16,253 nucleotides of DNA from Ruminiclostridium sp. (GTDB lineage Bacteria; Bacillota_A; Clostridia; Oscillospirales; Ruminococcaceae): contig JAFZOA010000149.1 of assembly GCA_017550775.1 (NCBI GenBank), positions 1 through 16,253 of the forward strand. The letters are read 5' to 3'. This document shows, piece after piece, positions 1-6,290 of the stretch (its first letter is position 1; each line of letters starts with the position of its first letter). The position numbers were made by a program, and so were the translations under genes. The notes below the pieces were generated by a model. That model made no database searches. It was not told the origin of the DNA and saw nothing but the letters and a program-made list of their open reading frames with translations.

Positions 1-993
1 CAGCTGAACCTTGAGATGATGGAGACCAGGACCGACGCGGAGGGGCTTCGGAACATAACGCGTATCTGGTCGTCGTTCCATTTCCTTCCGTACGATCTGT
101 ACGCGGAAAAGAAAAACGCACCGAAAATGTATCTGAACAAGTATCGGCTGATATGTGACACAGACAGCGATCTGCTTGTGGAGACTGTAAAGCTTGCCAA
201 AGGCGGAAGTCTTCAGGCTGCCGGCATCGCGATGCACGTTCTTGCCGACACATGGGCGCATCGTTATTTTGCGGGTACGCCCTCGCTCGTCATCAACAAT
301 ACCGACTACTGCTTTTACGAGCTTGTTCCGTCCGGGGAAGGATACACGGAGAGACAGGTGCAGTTCCGTCATGATCCGTCCGCGCCCGACGATCCGGAAA
401 AGGGGATATACATAAACAGCATTTATCAGAGCAGCGAGAACTCGATAATGAATCTGGGTCACGGAAGAGCGGGGCATCTGCCGGATTACAGCTATGCGCG
501 CTACAAATATCTTCCCGCGTGGGGCGACTATCGCGAGAAAGTCAAGGATAACCCCTCTGACTACATGAACGCGTTCTGTCAGATGATATACGCTCTGAAA
601 TTCCTTCGCGGGTCAAACGAGACCTTTGAGAAGAAGATATACGATACCGCGGCGGTAAAGCAGTGGGAAGACGAGATAAGGTCGATGCTTGAGAAAAGGC
701 GGACCGATGCCTGCGAGGACTGGCGCAGATTCGGGAAGAAGCTGTCCGGAATGGATATCGAGGATTTTGATATCGAAAAGTACCAGTCGGAGTACATGGA
801 AGCGGCGGACAAGAATGATACATTCCTCGGAAGGTTCATATCCGGTGCTCTCGCGCAGAAGAACATGGTCACATACAGTATTTACCGCTCGGGCAACAAG
901 CTTGCCGGAGAGTCTGTCGTCAGACGCAGGTCGGTCATCGGCGAGCGCCTGTCCGAAGCGGCAAGAAAGCTTGGGAAGGGGGATAACGCATGA
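1..993 (+). CDS. DUF6765 family protein, 5'-truncated by window edge
   Basis: The reading frame is open from base 1, so the true start probably lies upstream; the first ATG in view is at 16. Numbering from that ATG, 325 residues are visible. The best landmark is an H-x3-D-x3-H cluster in 'IAMHVLADTWAHRYFAG' (H74, D78, H82), followed by H149, H154 and D157 in 'LGHGRAGHLPDYSY'. This arrangement is what I recall for DUF6765, a family of unknown function common in Clostridia; the conserved His/Asp residues suggest a metal site, which is inference. The C-terminal third is charged and helical and no membrane segment is visible. The stop overlaps the next gene by 4 bases (ATGA), so the two are translationally coupled. 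Family assignment is from memory of the motif, not a search. Confidence 0.75.
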   Translation, partial: QLNLEMMETRTDAEGLRNITRIWSSFHFLPYDLYAEKKNAPKMYLNKYRLICDTDSDLLVETVKLAKGGSLQAAGIAMHVLADTWAHRYFAGTPSLVINNTDYCFYELVPSGEGYTERQVQFRHDPSAPDDPEKGIYINSIYQSSENSIMNLGHGRAGHLPDYSYARYKYLPAWGDYREKVKDNPSDYMNAFCQMIYALKFLRGSNETFEKKIYDTAAVKQWEDEIRSMLEKRRTDACEDWRRFGKKLSGMDIEDFDIEKYQSEYMEAADKNDTFLGRFISGALAQKNMVTYSIYRSGNKLAGESVVRRRSVIGERLSEAARKLGKGDNA

Positions 994-1532
994 GCTGGCT
1001 GCGGCGTATCAGAAAGGTGCTTACCGGAATGTTCATGATGCTTTACGGCGCGGTCGTAATGCTTATACCCGACACGGGCTATAATATCCTTGTTCTTGTG
1101 CTCAGCGTTTACCTTATTGTTTACGGCGCAAAGATCATGGTATATTACTTTCTTATGGCGCGAATGATGGTCGGGGGAAAGTCGGTGCTGTACAAGAGCA
1201 TAATACTGCTTGATACGGGTATTATCACCGCCTCATTCAGCACTGTGAGACCGGTCTATCTTATACTGTATCTCGTCGGGATATATGCCGCGGCGGGCGT
1301 TGTGAGCATTCTCAGAAGCGTTGAAGCCAGGCGGTATAACGCGCCTTTGTGGAAGTTCAAGCTTGTGAGCGGTATCTTAAGCATCCTTATCGCGGTCTCG
1401 GCGGTGGTTTTCGGGCTTTTTTTCCATTCGTCGGAAATACCTGTGTATATCTACGGCGGCGGCGTTATCTATTCCGGGATAGTAAGCATAGTGACAGCAT
1501 TCCATAAGGAACAGGCAATATATATCCAGTAG
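990..1532 (+). CDS. small multi-pass membrane protein, HdeD/DUF308-like
   Basis: This 180-residue protein is almost entirely hydrophobic. It starts with a short basic segment (MSWLRRIRKVL) followed by about six membrane segments, roughly residues 10-28, 31-53, 66-82, 84-105, 123-145 and 150-170. Repeated 'GxxMxxYGxxxxLxP' and 'YLIVYGAKIM'-type pairs resemble the helix-hairpin repeat of the HdeD/DUF308 family. The start is supported by a G-rich ribosome binding site (about 977-982) and by the ATGA overlap with the upstream DUF6765 gene. The role is unknown: HdeD in enterobacteria is linked to acid resistance, but most Firmicutes members are uncharacterised. The family call rests on topology and rhythm and is moderately secure. 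Confidence 0.65.
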   Translation: MSWLRRIRKVLTGMFMMLYGAVVMLIPDTGYNILVLVLSVYLIVYGAKIMVYYFLMARMMVGGKSVLYKSIILLDTGIITASFSTVRPVYLILYLVGIYAAAGVVSILRSVEARRYNAPLWKFKLVSGILSILIAVSAVVFGLFFHSSEIPVYIYGGGVIYSGIVSIVTAFHKEQAIYIQ

Positions 1533-1544
1533 TCATCCCGGATT

Positions 1545-1561
1545 GCCGGCTCCCGGCTTTT
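1545..1561 (+). terminator. short GC hairpin with T-run after the DUF308-like gene
   Basis: A 5-bp all-GC stem (GCCGG/CCGGC) with a 3-nt loop is followed by TTTT, 12 bases after the stop codon. The stem is short, so termination may be partial. A second hairpin (1566-1573 paired with 1590-1597, one G-U pair) follows but has no T-run. Confidence 0.5.
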
Positions 1562-1603
1562 CAGACTGTCGGAGAGTGATGTCTGCGGTTCCGGCAGTAA
1601 AGC

Positions 1604-1632
1604 TTGACATTTCTGTTGTGATGTGATATAAT
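1604..1632 (+). promoter_or_regulatory. consensus SigA promoter for the lipoprotein gene
   Basis: TTGACA (1604-1609), a 17-bp spacer and TATAAT (1627-1632) match the housekeeping consensus exactly; a TGA just before the -10 makes an extended -10. Transcription should begin near 1639, leaving a leader of about 140 nt before the ATG at 1781. Confidence 0.88.
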
Positions 1633-1639
1633 ACATCAG

Positions 1640-1697
1640 GTTTGTACCGGTTGTCTGACGCAAGGCGTAAAAGCTGCGGCGAACCGGAGATACAAAC
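1640..1697 (+). promoter_or_regulatory. structured 5' leader hairpin of the lipoprotein mRNA
   Basis: GTTTGTA (1640-1646) pairs with TACAAAC (1691-1697), and CCGGTT (1647-1652) pairs with AACCGG (1682-1687). This gives 13 perfect pairs interrupted only by a 3-nt bulge (1688-1690). The enclosed 29 nt hold a further ACGC/GCGT mini-hairpin (1658-1668). The structure begins essentially at the predicted transcription start. Downstream in the same leader, CAGCG/CGCTG (1734-1738/1750-1754) can form another small hairpin before the ribosome binding site. It matches no riboswitch class that I can recognise. It may be an RNA element, a 5'-end stabiliser or, as DNA, a protein-binding inverted repeat. 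Confidence 0.55.
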
Positions 1698-1780
1698 GGT
1701 ATTGCCGATCGGAAACGGTCGTTGATATAATAACAGCGGTTTTGTATATCGCTGCTCAAAGTTTTTGAAAGGAGATCATT

Positions 1781-2767
1781 ATGAAAAAGAAACTGACATT
1801 TATAACTGCAATGTGCATTGCTGTCTGCGGTATTGCCGGCTGCGGCAATAACCAGCCCGCCGCAACGACAACGGCTGCGACTGCTGCTCCGGCTGCGACA
1901 GAAGCGACTACCACTGCCGCCGAGACCACTGCTCCGGAGACTGAGGCCACCGAGGCTGTCACAACGGCTATTCCCTCTCCGGAGGTTGAAGGCACCGTTC
2001 TGTACGACAGCGACGGGGTAAAGATCACCTATAAGGGCTTCCGCTATTGCGACGAGTACGACGGCGGCGCGATGCTTGAACTCGGCTTCGGCAACAACAC
2101 CGGAGAAGAGCTCCATATCACGCCCTATGAGACTTCGATCAACAAGCGTATGTATCAGGTAGAGCCTATCATTATCAAGCCCGACGGTACCTTCGAGATA
2201 GGTTCCACTATCATCGATATACCCGCAGGCGAGATAACCGACACATACGGCCTGTATCTTGCAGCTGTGCCGGATATGGACTATACCCTTGACAATATCG
2301 GCGAAACGTCATTCTCGTTTGAGATCATGGTCGGCGACGACTGGGAGCACGCGGTCAATACGGAATTATACACCGTAGAAAACCCTGATGTTACCGAGTA
2401 TTCGATAGATTATGATGATTCCGGCGAGGTCGTTTACGACAAGGACGACATTAAGATCGTGGTTTGCGGAACAGATTTTGACAGCATTTTCTGGGGCTCT
2501 ACTGTAAAACTCTATGTTTACAACGGAAGTGACCGCTCCATAAACATCAGCGTTCCCACGGTTTCTCTTAACGGCGAGGAGCACGAATGCTTCGCGTATC
2601 TTACCGTGGCACCGGATTGTCATCTGTACGATGAACTTCTGTTCGACAACTCGCTTGATGTTCAGCCGCTCAAGACATTTACCGCCGTATTTGAGATCGA
2701 AGAGTTCAACACATGGAACAACGGTGAGCTCATAGATACCTCCGATCCCGTAACAGTAGAGTTCTGA
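1781..2767 (+). CDS. surface lipoprotein with two tandem beta-rich modules
   Basis: The 328-residue product begins with a lipoprotein signal peptide: basic MKKK, a hydrophobic stretch, then the lipobox I-A-G-C with the lipidated cysteine at residue 21. Residues about 26-66 are a Thr/Ala/Glu-rich linker typical of clostridial cell-wall-spanning spacers. Two related modules follow, each opening with a similar strand: 'VLYDSDGVKITYKG' (73-86) and 'VVYDKDDIKIVVCG' (217-230). Both contain 'G/NN-T/S' turns (GNNTGEE and YNGSDRS), suggesting an internal duplication of an Ig-like/DUF4352-like beta sandwich; this is inference from the pattern. The start is fixed by a strong AAAGGAG site (1768-1774). 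The gene is monocistronic with its own promoter and is followed by a large inverted repeat. The ligand or partner is unknown. Confidence 0.85.
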   Translation: MKKKLTFITAMCIAVCGIAGCGNNQPAATTTAATAAPAATEATTTAAETTAPETEATEAVTTAIPSPEVEGTVLYDSDGVKITYKGFRYCDEYDGGAMLELGFGNNTGEELHITPYETSINKRMYQVEPIIIKPDGTFEIGSTIIDIPAGEITDTYGLYLAAVPDMDYTLDNIGETSFSFEIMVGDDWEHAVNTELYTVENPDVTEYSIDYDDSGEVVYDKDDIKIVVCGTDFDSIFWGSTVKLYVYNGSDRSINISVPTVSLNGEEHECFAYLTVAPDCHLYDELLFDNSLDVQPLKTFTAVFEIEEFNTWNNGELIDTSDPVTVEF

Positions 2768-2787
2768 TATGTGAACGACCGGATATA

Positions 2788-2940
2788 ATAAAAACTCCTT
2801 CGTGACTTATTATGCTAATGTCGCATCAACATATAGACATTCATGCTTCTTCCCCCGCCGGAAGCTGGGGAAGAAGCAAAAAAATTTGTCTATAGTTTGA
2901 AAAGATATTGGCATTAATGATCTCACGGAGGAGTTTTTGT
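2788..2940. repeat. 153-bp imperfect inverted repeat (MITE-like or bidirectional terminator)
   Basis: The ends are near-perfect inverted copies: ATAAAAACTCCT at 2788-2799 against AGGAGTTTTTGT at 2929-2940. The symmetry continues inward: TTCGTGA/TCACGGA, an AT-rich ATTATGCTAAT-like block, TATAGACA (2832-2839) with TGTCTATA (2887-2894), and a perfect TGCTTCTTCCCC stem (2844-2855/2867-2878) around an 11-nt loop. Each outer arm ends in GGAGTTTTT when read outward on its own strand, so transcripts from both convergent genes (lipoprotein and ktrA) would end in a hairpin plus T-run. No clear target-site duplication flanks it. It could be a MITE that now serves as a terminator. No gene is visible in 2768-3022. 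Confidence 0.7.
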
Positions 2941-2979
2941 GCTGAGCTTTTTTCTTCCCGCCGGATATGTGGGAGAAGA

Positions 2980-3010
2980 CGGTATCTTACAGGAAAGCTG
3001 TCTCATACCG
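2980..3010. other. hairpin immediately downstream of ktrA
   Basis: CGGTAT (2980-2985) pairs with ATACCG (3005-3010), with an inner ACAG/CTGT stem around a GAAAG loop. It lies 12 bases beyond the ktrA stop but lacks a T-run on the minus strand, so it may protect the 3' end or assist the larger inverted repeat. A second weak hairpin (2952-2959/2971-2979) resembles the apex of the 2788-2940 repeat. Confidence 0.4.
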
Positions 3011-3022
3011 GAACGGTAAAGA

Positions 3023-3679
3023 CTATCTGTACAGGTTTTTGAGATTGTTCAGGTTCTTCCTCTCGACCACGATCAGAAGATCCGAGTTTTCCTTCAGCGG
3101 CTTGTTCGGATCAAAGGCAGCGTGCAGTTCGCTGCGGTATCTCACTGCCGCAACGTTTATGTTGTACTTTTCGCGGAGATTGAGCTGTTTCAGGCTTTTG
3201 CCGATCCAGTCGACGTGCGGCTTCATTTCCACTACGCAGAGATTGTCGTCGATGTTGAAGAAATCAAGGAAATCGTTCGACGTGAGCACTCTTGCCGTTC
3301 TTGCGCCCATTTCCGCTTCGGGATAAATGATCTTATCCGCGCCGGTCTTCTGCAGGATCGTTGCCATTCTGTCGTTGGAGCATTTCGCAATCACGAAGGG
3401 AATGCCTTCCTCTTTGGAAATCACGACAGAGAGAATGCTCGCGGTAAGATTTGATGTTATCGCTACCACAGCAACGTCCATGTTTCCGAGCCCGAGCTCT
3501 TTTATAGCGTCCGCATTTTCAAGATCGGCGACCTTCGCTTCCGTGACTTCGTTCGCTACGGACGCGACAAGCTCCTCATCCCGGTCCACTGCCATGACGT
3601 CTGCGCCCGCATTGCTCAGATTGAGCGCAAGGCTTTTTCCGAACTGTCCGAGCCCGAATACAACTACCGATTTTCCCAT
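3023..3679 (-). CDS. ktrA: KtrA/TrkA-type potassium uptake regulatory subunit (RCK domains)
   Basis: This is the cytoplasmic nucleotide-binding gating subunit of a Ktr/Trk potassium channel. The 218 residues start with a Rossmann fold, 'VVVFGLGQFGKSLA', giving the G9-x-G11-x2-G14 loop, with an acidic residue at the end of strand 2 (D32 in 'AVDRD') expected to contact the ribose. The RCK-N domain covers about 1-135 and a TrkA-C domain about 137-218 ('IGKSLKQLNLREKYNINVAAVRR'-like pattern), the usual length and order for KtrA. The start at 3679 is chosen over an in-frame ATG at 3886 because it has a ribosome binding site (AGGTGAT) and because the longer version would run into ktrB. It lies 26 bp after ktrB on the same strand, so the two form an operon. 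TrkA-C domains often bind c-di-AMP; whether this one does cannot be read here. Confidence 0.93.
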   Translation of the reverse strand: MGKSVVVFGLGQFGKSLALNLSNAGADVMAVDRDEELVASVANEVTEAKVADLENADAIKELGLGNMDVAVVAITSNLTASILSVVISKEEGIPFVIAKCSNDRMATILQKTGADKIIYPEAEMGARTARVLTSNDFLDFFNIDDNLCVVEMKPHVDWIGKSLKQLNLREKYNINVAAVRYRSELHAAFDPNKPLKENSDLLIVVERKNLNNLKNLYR

Positions 3680-3705
3680 TATAATCACCTGCTTTATTGT
3701 TGTTG

Positions 3706-5124
3706 TCAGCCGACGATAAACCCGCCGGTAATATGTCTGACCTTGTTCTGATCGTTCTTTTTGCCCGTGAAGAACAATGCCATGGAGATAGGTCCTATCC
3801 TTCCGAGATACATGGACACGATTATAAGTATTCTTCCCGCAATGCCAAGGGTGGGTGTAAGCCCTCTTGTAAGTCCCACCGTACACGTCGCGCTCAGTAC
3901 CTCGAACAGTCCGTCCGTAAGCGACACGCCGTCGGTCATCATAAGTAAAAGCAGCATCACGAACGAAACGAAGAAGCTTACGGTCATCACAGCGGCTGCC
4001 TTTCGGATCGTATCGGGAGAAAAACGCCGGTTGAATACAACGGTCTCGTTTCTGTTCCTGATATAGGATACGGCATTGAGTACCACCGCGAAGAACGTGA
4101 CTGTTTTAATTCCGCCCGCGGTGCCCACAGGCGAGCCGCCTATGAACATCAGCAGATCTCCGAATACGCAGGTGCTCTCCCGAAGGTGCTCCTGGGGCAC
4201 CGACGCAAATCCCGCCGTCCTGAATGTCACGGACTGGAACACGCTGTTGAGTATCTTGTCGCCGAGCGGCATATCGCCTATTGTGAGCGGATTTGAATAC
4301 TCTGTGACAAATATTACGGCTGCACCGCCTGCAACAAGTATCAGTGTGAGCGTCAGCACCAGCTTGGTATGCTCGCTGAAACGCTTGAATATCTGAACGG
4401 GCGTGAATTTCTGTCTGAAACCGTTTCTGAAGCCTTTCAGGATGTCGAACCAGACTATGTAACCGAGTCCGCCCATAACTATCATGAACATTGTCGTGAG
4501 CAGCACCAGCGGGTCGCGGTTGTAGCCGATAAGACTGTCCGTGCCTATTATGTCTATCCCGGCATTACAGAAAGCGGAAATTGAAGTGAAAAGCGAATAC
4601 CATATTCCCTTTATCACACCGAACTGCGGTATGAACACGGGCATATACAGCAGAGCTCCCATACCCTCGACTATGATCGTTCCCTTGAACACGCGCACCA
4701 GAAACCGCATAAGTCCGGACAGTGAGTTCAGATTGAACGAATCATGGAGCATTACGGTCATACCCAGACTGAATTTTCTGTGGGCGAGAAGCATTATTAT
4801 CGAAGTTACCGAGATCATTCCCAGACCGCCAAGCTGTATCAGCACAAGTATAACTATCTTGCCGAACAGCGTCCAGTGAATGCAGGTGTCCACCACGACA
4901 AGACCGGTAACGCACACCGAGGTCGTCGAGGTGAACAGCGCGGTAAGAAAGTCTGTGTGCTCTCCGGGCGCGGTCGAGAACGGAAGCATAAGAAGGAGCG
5001 TTCCGACCGATATCACGAGCAGGAAGCTTACGGGTATCACCTGTGCCGAGGTGAAACGAAGCCGTTTTTCTGTAGGTTTTGAAGGGTCTTTTTTTACTGT
5101 GTTTTTCATATATGTGCTGATCAT
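3706..5124 (-). CDS. ktrB: KtrB/TrkH-type potassium channel subunit
   Basis: This is the membrane pore subunit of the K+ uptake system, 472 residues from the ATG at 5124. Four M-P-M pore repeats are visible with the filter residues 'TSVCVTGL' (about 68-75), 'SAFCNAGID' (183-191), 'SVTFRTAGF' (298-306) and 'SATCTVGLT' (411-419); each supplies the conserved filter glycine. 'GGSPVGTAGGIKT' (about 329-341) is the intramembrane gating loop typical of the family. The start is uncertain. An upstream ATG at 5265 lies upstream of the predicted promoter and is excluded. ATGs at 5124 and 5109 both lack a strong ribosome binding site. The gene leads the ktrB-ktrA operon. KtrB rather than TrkH is favoured by the length and by the adjacent single-unit KtrA. 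Confidence 0.92.
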   Translation of the reverse strand: MISTYMKNTVKKDPSKPTEKRLRFTSAQVIPVSFLLVISVGTLLLMLPFSTAPGEHTDFLTALFTSTTSVCVTGLVVVDTCIHWTLFGKIVILVLIQLGGLGMISVTSIIMLLAHRKFSLGMTVMLHDSFNLNSLSGLMRFLVRVFKGTIIVEGMGALLYMPVFIPQFGVIKGIWYSLFTSISAFCNAGIDIIGTDSLIGYNRDPLVLLTTMFMIVMGGLGYIVWFDILKGFRNGFRQKFTPVQIFKRFSEHTKLVLTLTLILVAGGAAVIFVTEYSNPLTIGDMPLGDKILNSVFQSVTFRTAGFASVPQEHLRESTCVFGDLLMFIGGSPVGTAGGIKTVTFFAVVLNAVSYIRNRNETVVFNRRFSPDTIRKAAAVMTVSFFVSFVMLLLLMMTDGVSLTDGLFEVLSATCTVGLTRGLTPTLGIAGRILIIVSMYLGRIGPISMALFFTGKKNDQNKVRHITGGFIVG

Positions 5125-5137
5125 GCCGATGCTTTTG

Positions 5138-5168
5138 CCGGAATGCGGTGTTATTCCCGCAATGCCGG
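5138..5168 (-). promoter_or_regulatory. hairpin in the ktrB leader
   Basis: CCGG and GCGG segments (5138-5148) pair with CCGC and CCGG (5157-5168), ten pairs interrupted by one mismatch and one bulge. The stem ends 13 nt before the ktrB ATG, where a ribosome binding site would be expected and is not obvious, so folding could affect translation. The leader is about 90 nt, too short for a c-di-AMP (ydaO) riboswitch. The rest of the 387-bp gap 5125-5511 holds only the divergent promoters and the mnmM leader. Confidence 0.35.
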
Positions 5169-5218
5169 ACCCGGTATGTTTACGCTTGTCACCCTCTCTC
5201 GGCTTTGGAATAATAAAT

Positions 5219-5247
5219 ATTATATCACAATTTGTCGGTATTTGCAA
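5219..5247 (-). promoter_or_regulatory. SigA promoter for ktrB-ktrA
   Basis: Read on the minus strand: TTGCAA (5247-5242), a 17-bp spacer and a perfect TATAAT (5224-5219) with an upstream TGA extended -10. Transcription should start near 5212, which excludes the longer ktrB reading frame beginning at 5265. Confidence 0.8.
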
Positions 5248-5372
5248 CTGTATTCCGGGATTCATTTTGCGAAAATATCTGCCGACCGGGTCTTGCTGTT
5301 AGTGTTTAATCCACTTTTTCGCGGATATGGGAATATGATCCGGTTTTAATGCCCGTTTGCCGAGAGGAACAC

Positions 5373-5401
5373 TTGACATTTTCATGGCGTTCGTATAGAA
5401 T
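5373..5401 (+). promoter_or_regulatory. SigA promoter for mnmM
   Basis: TTGACA (5373-5378), a 17-bp spacer and TAGAAT (5396-5401). Transcription should begin around 5408, giving a leader of about 104 nt. The promoter is divergent from the ktrB promoter about 125 bp away. Confidence 0.78.
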
Positions 5402-5410
5402 GTATATTGT

Positions 5411-5468
5411 CGATCCGGTAGTCGCTGCCTGTCCCGACAGCAGACAGCATCCGTTCGCCTCCGGATCG
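5411..5468 (+). promoter_or_regulatory. structured 5' leader hairpin of the mnmM mRNA
   Basis: CGATCCGG (5411-5418) is perfectly complementary to CCGGATCG (5461-5468). The interior contains GCTG-C-CTGT-cccg-ACAG stacked with a distal CAGC, forming a second helix (about 5424-5448). The element begins at the predicted transcription start and is 58 nt long, like the lipoprotein leader hairpin at 1640-1697, although the sequences are unrelated. No known riboswitch signature is visible. Confidence 0.5.
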
Positions 5469-5511
5469 TATGTATGAACGTGGAAATTGACCGACGGAAA
5501 GGAAAAACGAA

Positions 5512-6093
5512 ATGAAAAACGATCCGAGAAAGCATTTTTCGGCTCTCGAAATAATCCACAGGATCCTTCGTGAGCACATAAAGCCCGGTGATATCTGTAT
5601 CGACGCGACCGCCGGCCGGGGAAAAGATACTCTGTTCCTTGCGGAGCTTGTAGGCGGGGAAGGACAGGTCACAGCGCTTGACATACAGGCTGCGGCGGTT
5701 GAGAGCACAAATTCGCTGCTTAAAGAGAATGGCATGGAAAGCCGTGCCCGTGTTGTCCTCGACAGTCACGCGAACATAGGAGAATATGCCGGGCCGGGGA
5801 CAGTATCGGCGATAACCTTCAACTTCGGCTGGCTTCCCGGCGGAGATCACAACGTCTTCACGCGCCCGGAAAGCAGTATAGCCGCGATAAAGGCGGGGCT
5901 TACGCTTCTGCGGGACGACGGGATAATGACGCTTATCATATACTACGGACGGGAGACGGGGTTCGCAGAACATGACGCGCTTCTTGAATTTCTTCCGACT
6001 CTTGACAGCGATCTTTACACGGTGGTAGAGATGCCATTTGTAAACCGCACGAATTGTCCCCCTATACCGATCGTAATACTTAAAGGGCGCTGA
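5512..6093 (+). CDS. mnmM: MnmM/YtqB-type tRNA methyltransferase (class I SAM-dependent)
   Basis: The 193-residue protein has the order of motifs of the YtqB family: SAM-binding motif I 'DATAGRGKDTLFLA' (31-44), the acidic end of motif II 'ALDIQ' (55-59), 'DSHANI' (84-89) and the family-specific 'NFGWLPGGDHNVFTRP' (104-119). Bacillus YtqB, renamed MnmM, methylates the aminomethyl group at the 5 position of the wobble uridine U34 in tRNAs to complete mnm5s2U; the same role is inferred here. Length and C-terminus ('NRTNCPPIPIVILKGR') fit the family. The ATG is preceded by GGAAAGGAAA. The gene appears monocistronic; I see no terminator in the 54 bp before the next promoter. Confidence 0.88.
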   Translation: MKNDPRKHFSALEIIHRILREHIKPGDICIDATAGRGKDTLFLAELVGGEGQVTALDIQAAAVESTNSLLKENGMESRARVVLDSHANIGEYAGPGTVSAITFNFGWLPGGDHNVFTRPESSIAAIKAGLTLLRDDGIMTLIIYYGRETGFAEHDALLEFLPTLDSDLYTVVEMPFVNRTNCPPIPIVILKGR

Positions 6094-6147
6094 CGGTATG
6101 ATGATGTATAATGGCTTGTGAGATTTGCGCAAAACATGATAAAAAGA

Positions 6148-6176
6148 TTGACAAAGATTTGTGCGGGTGGTATAAT
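6148..6176 (+). promoter_or_regulatory. consensus SigA promoter for the hybrid kinase operon
   Basis: TTGACA (6148-6153), 17-bp spacer and TATAAT (6171-6176) match consensus exactly. The start of transcription would be near 6183, leaving about 108 nt of leader. A second TTGACA at 6197-6202 has no convincing -10 partner. Confidence 0.88.
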
Positions 6177-6219
6177 ACAAGGTGTTGTATTAATAATTGA
6201 CAATTGTTTCAGGTTTTGG

Positions 6220-6265
6220 GTGCTTTGTGAGCCGCAGATTATATATGAACGCGTTTTCAGAGCAC
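6220..6265 (+). promoter_or_regulatory. possible hairpin in the kinase leader
   Basis: GTGCTTTG (6220-6227) can pair with CAGAGCAC (6258-6265) over 8 bp with one G-U pair, enclosing a 30-nt loop. It precedes the ribosome binding site (GGGAGAG, 6279-6285). The large loop makes it weaker than the other two leaders. Confidence 0.3.
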
Positions 6266-6290
6266 GGAAATAAGCTTCGGGAGAGTAAAA

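Noticed and set aside
1640..1780. c-di-GMP (GEMM) riboswitch in the lipoprotein leader
   Set aside because: A GACGCAA string is present, but the conserved GGGCAAACC-type segment and the tetraloop/receptor layout are missing.
5124..5212. ydaO-type c-di-AMP riboswitch before ktrB
   Set aside because: The leader is about 90 nt, too short, and shows none of the paired pseudo-symmetric conserved blocks.
5299..6180. 293-codon open frame on the minus strand
   Set aside because: It is antisense to mnmM and spans the mnmM promoter and leader; no recognisable domain.
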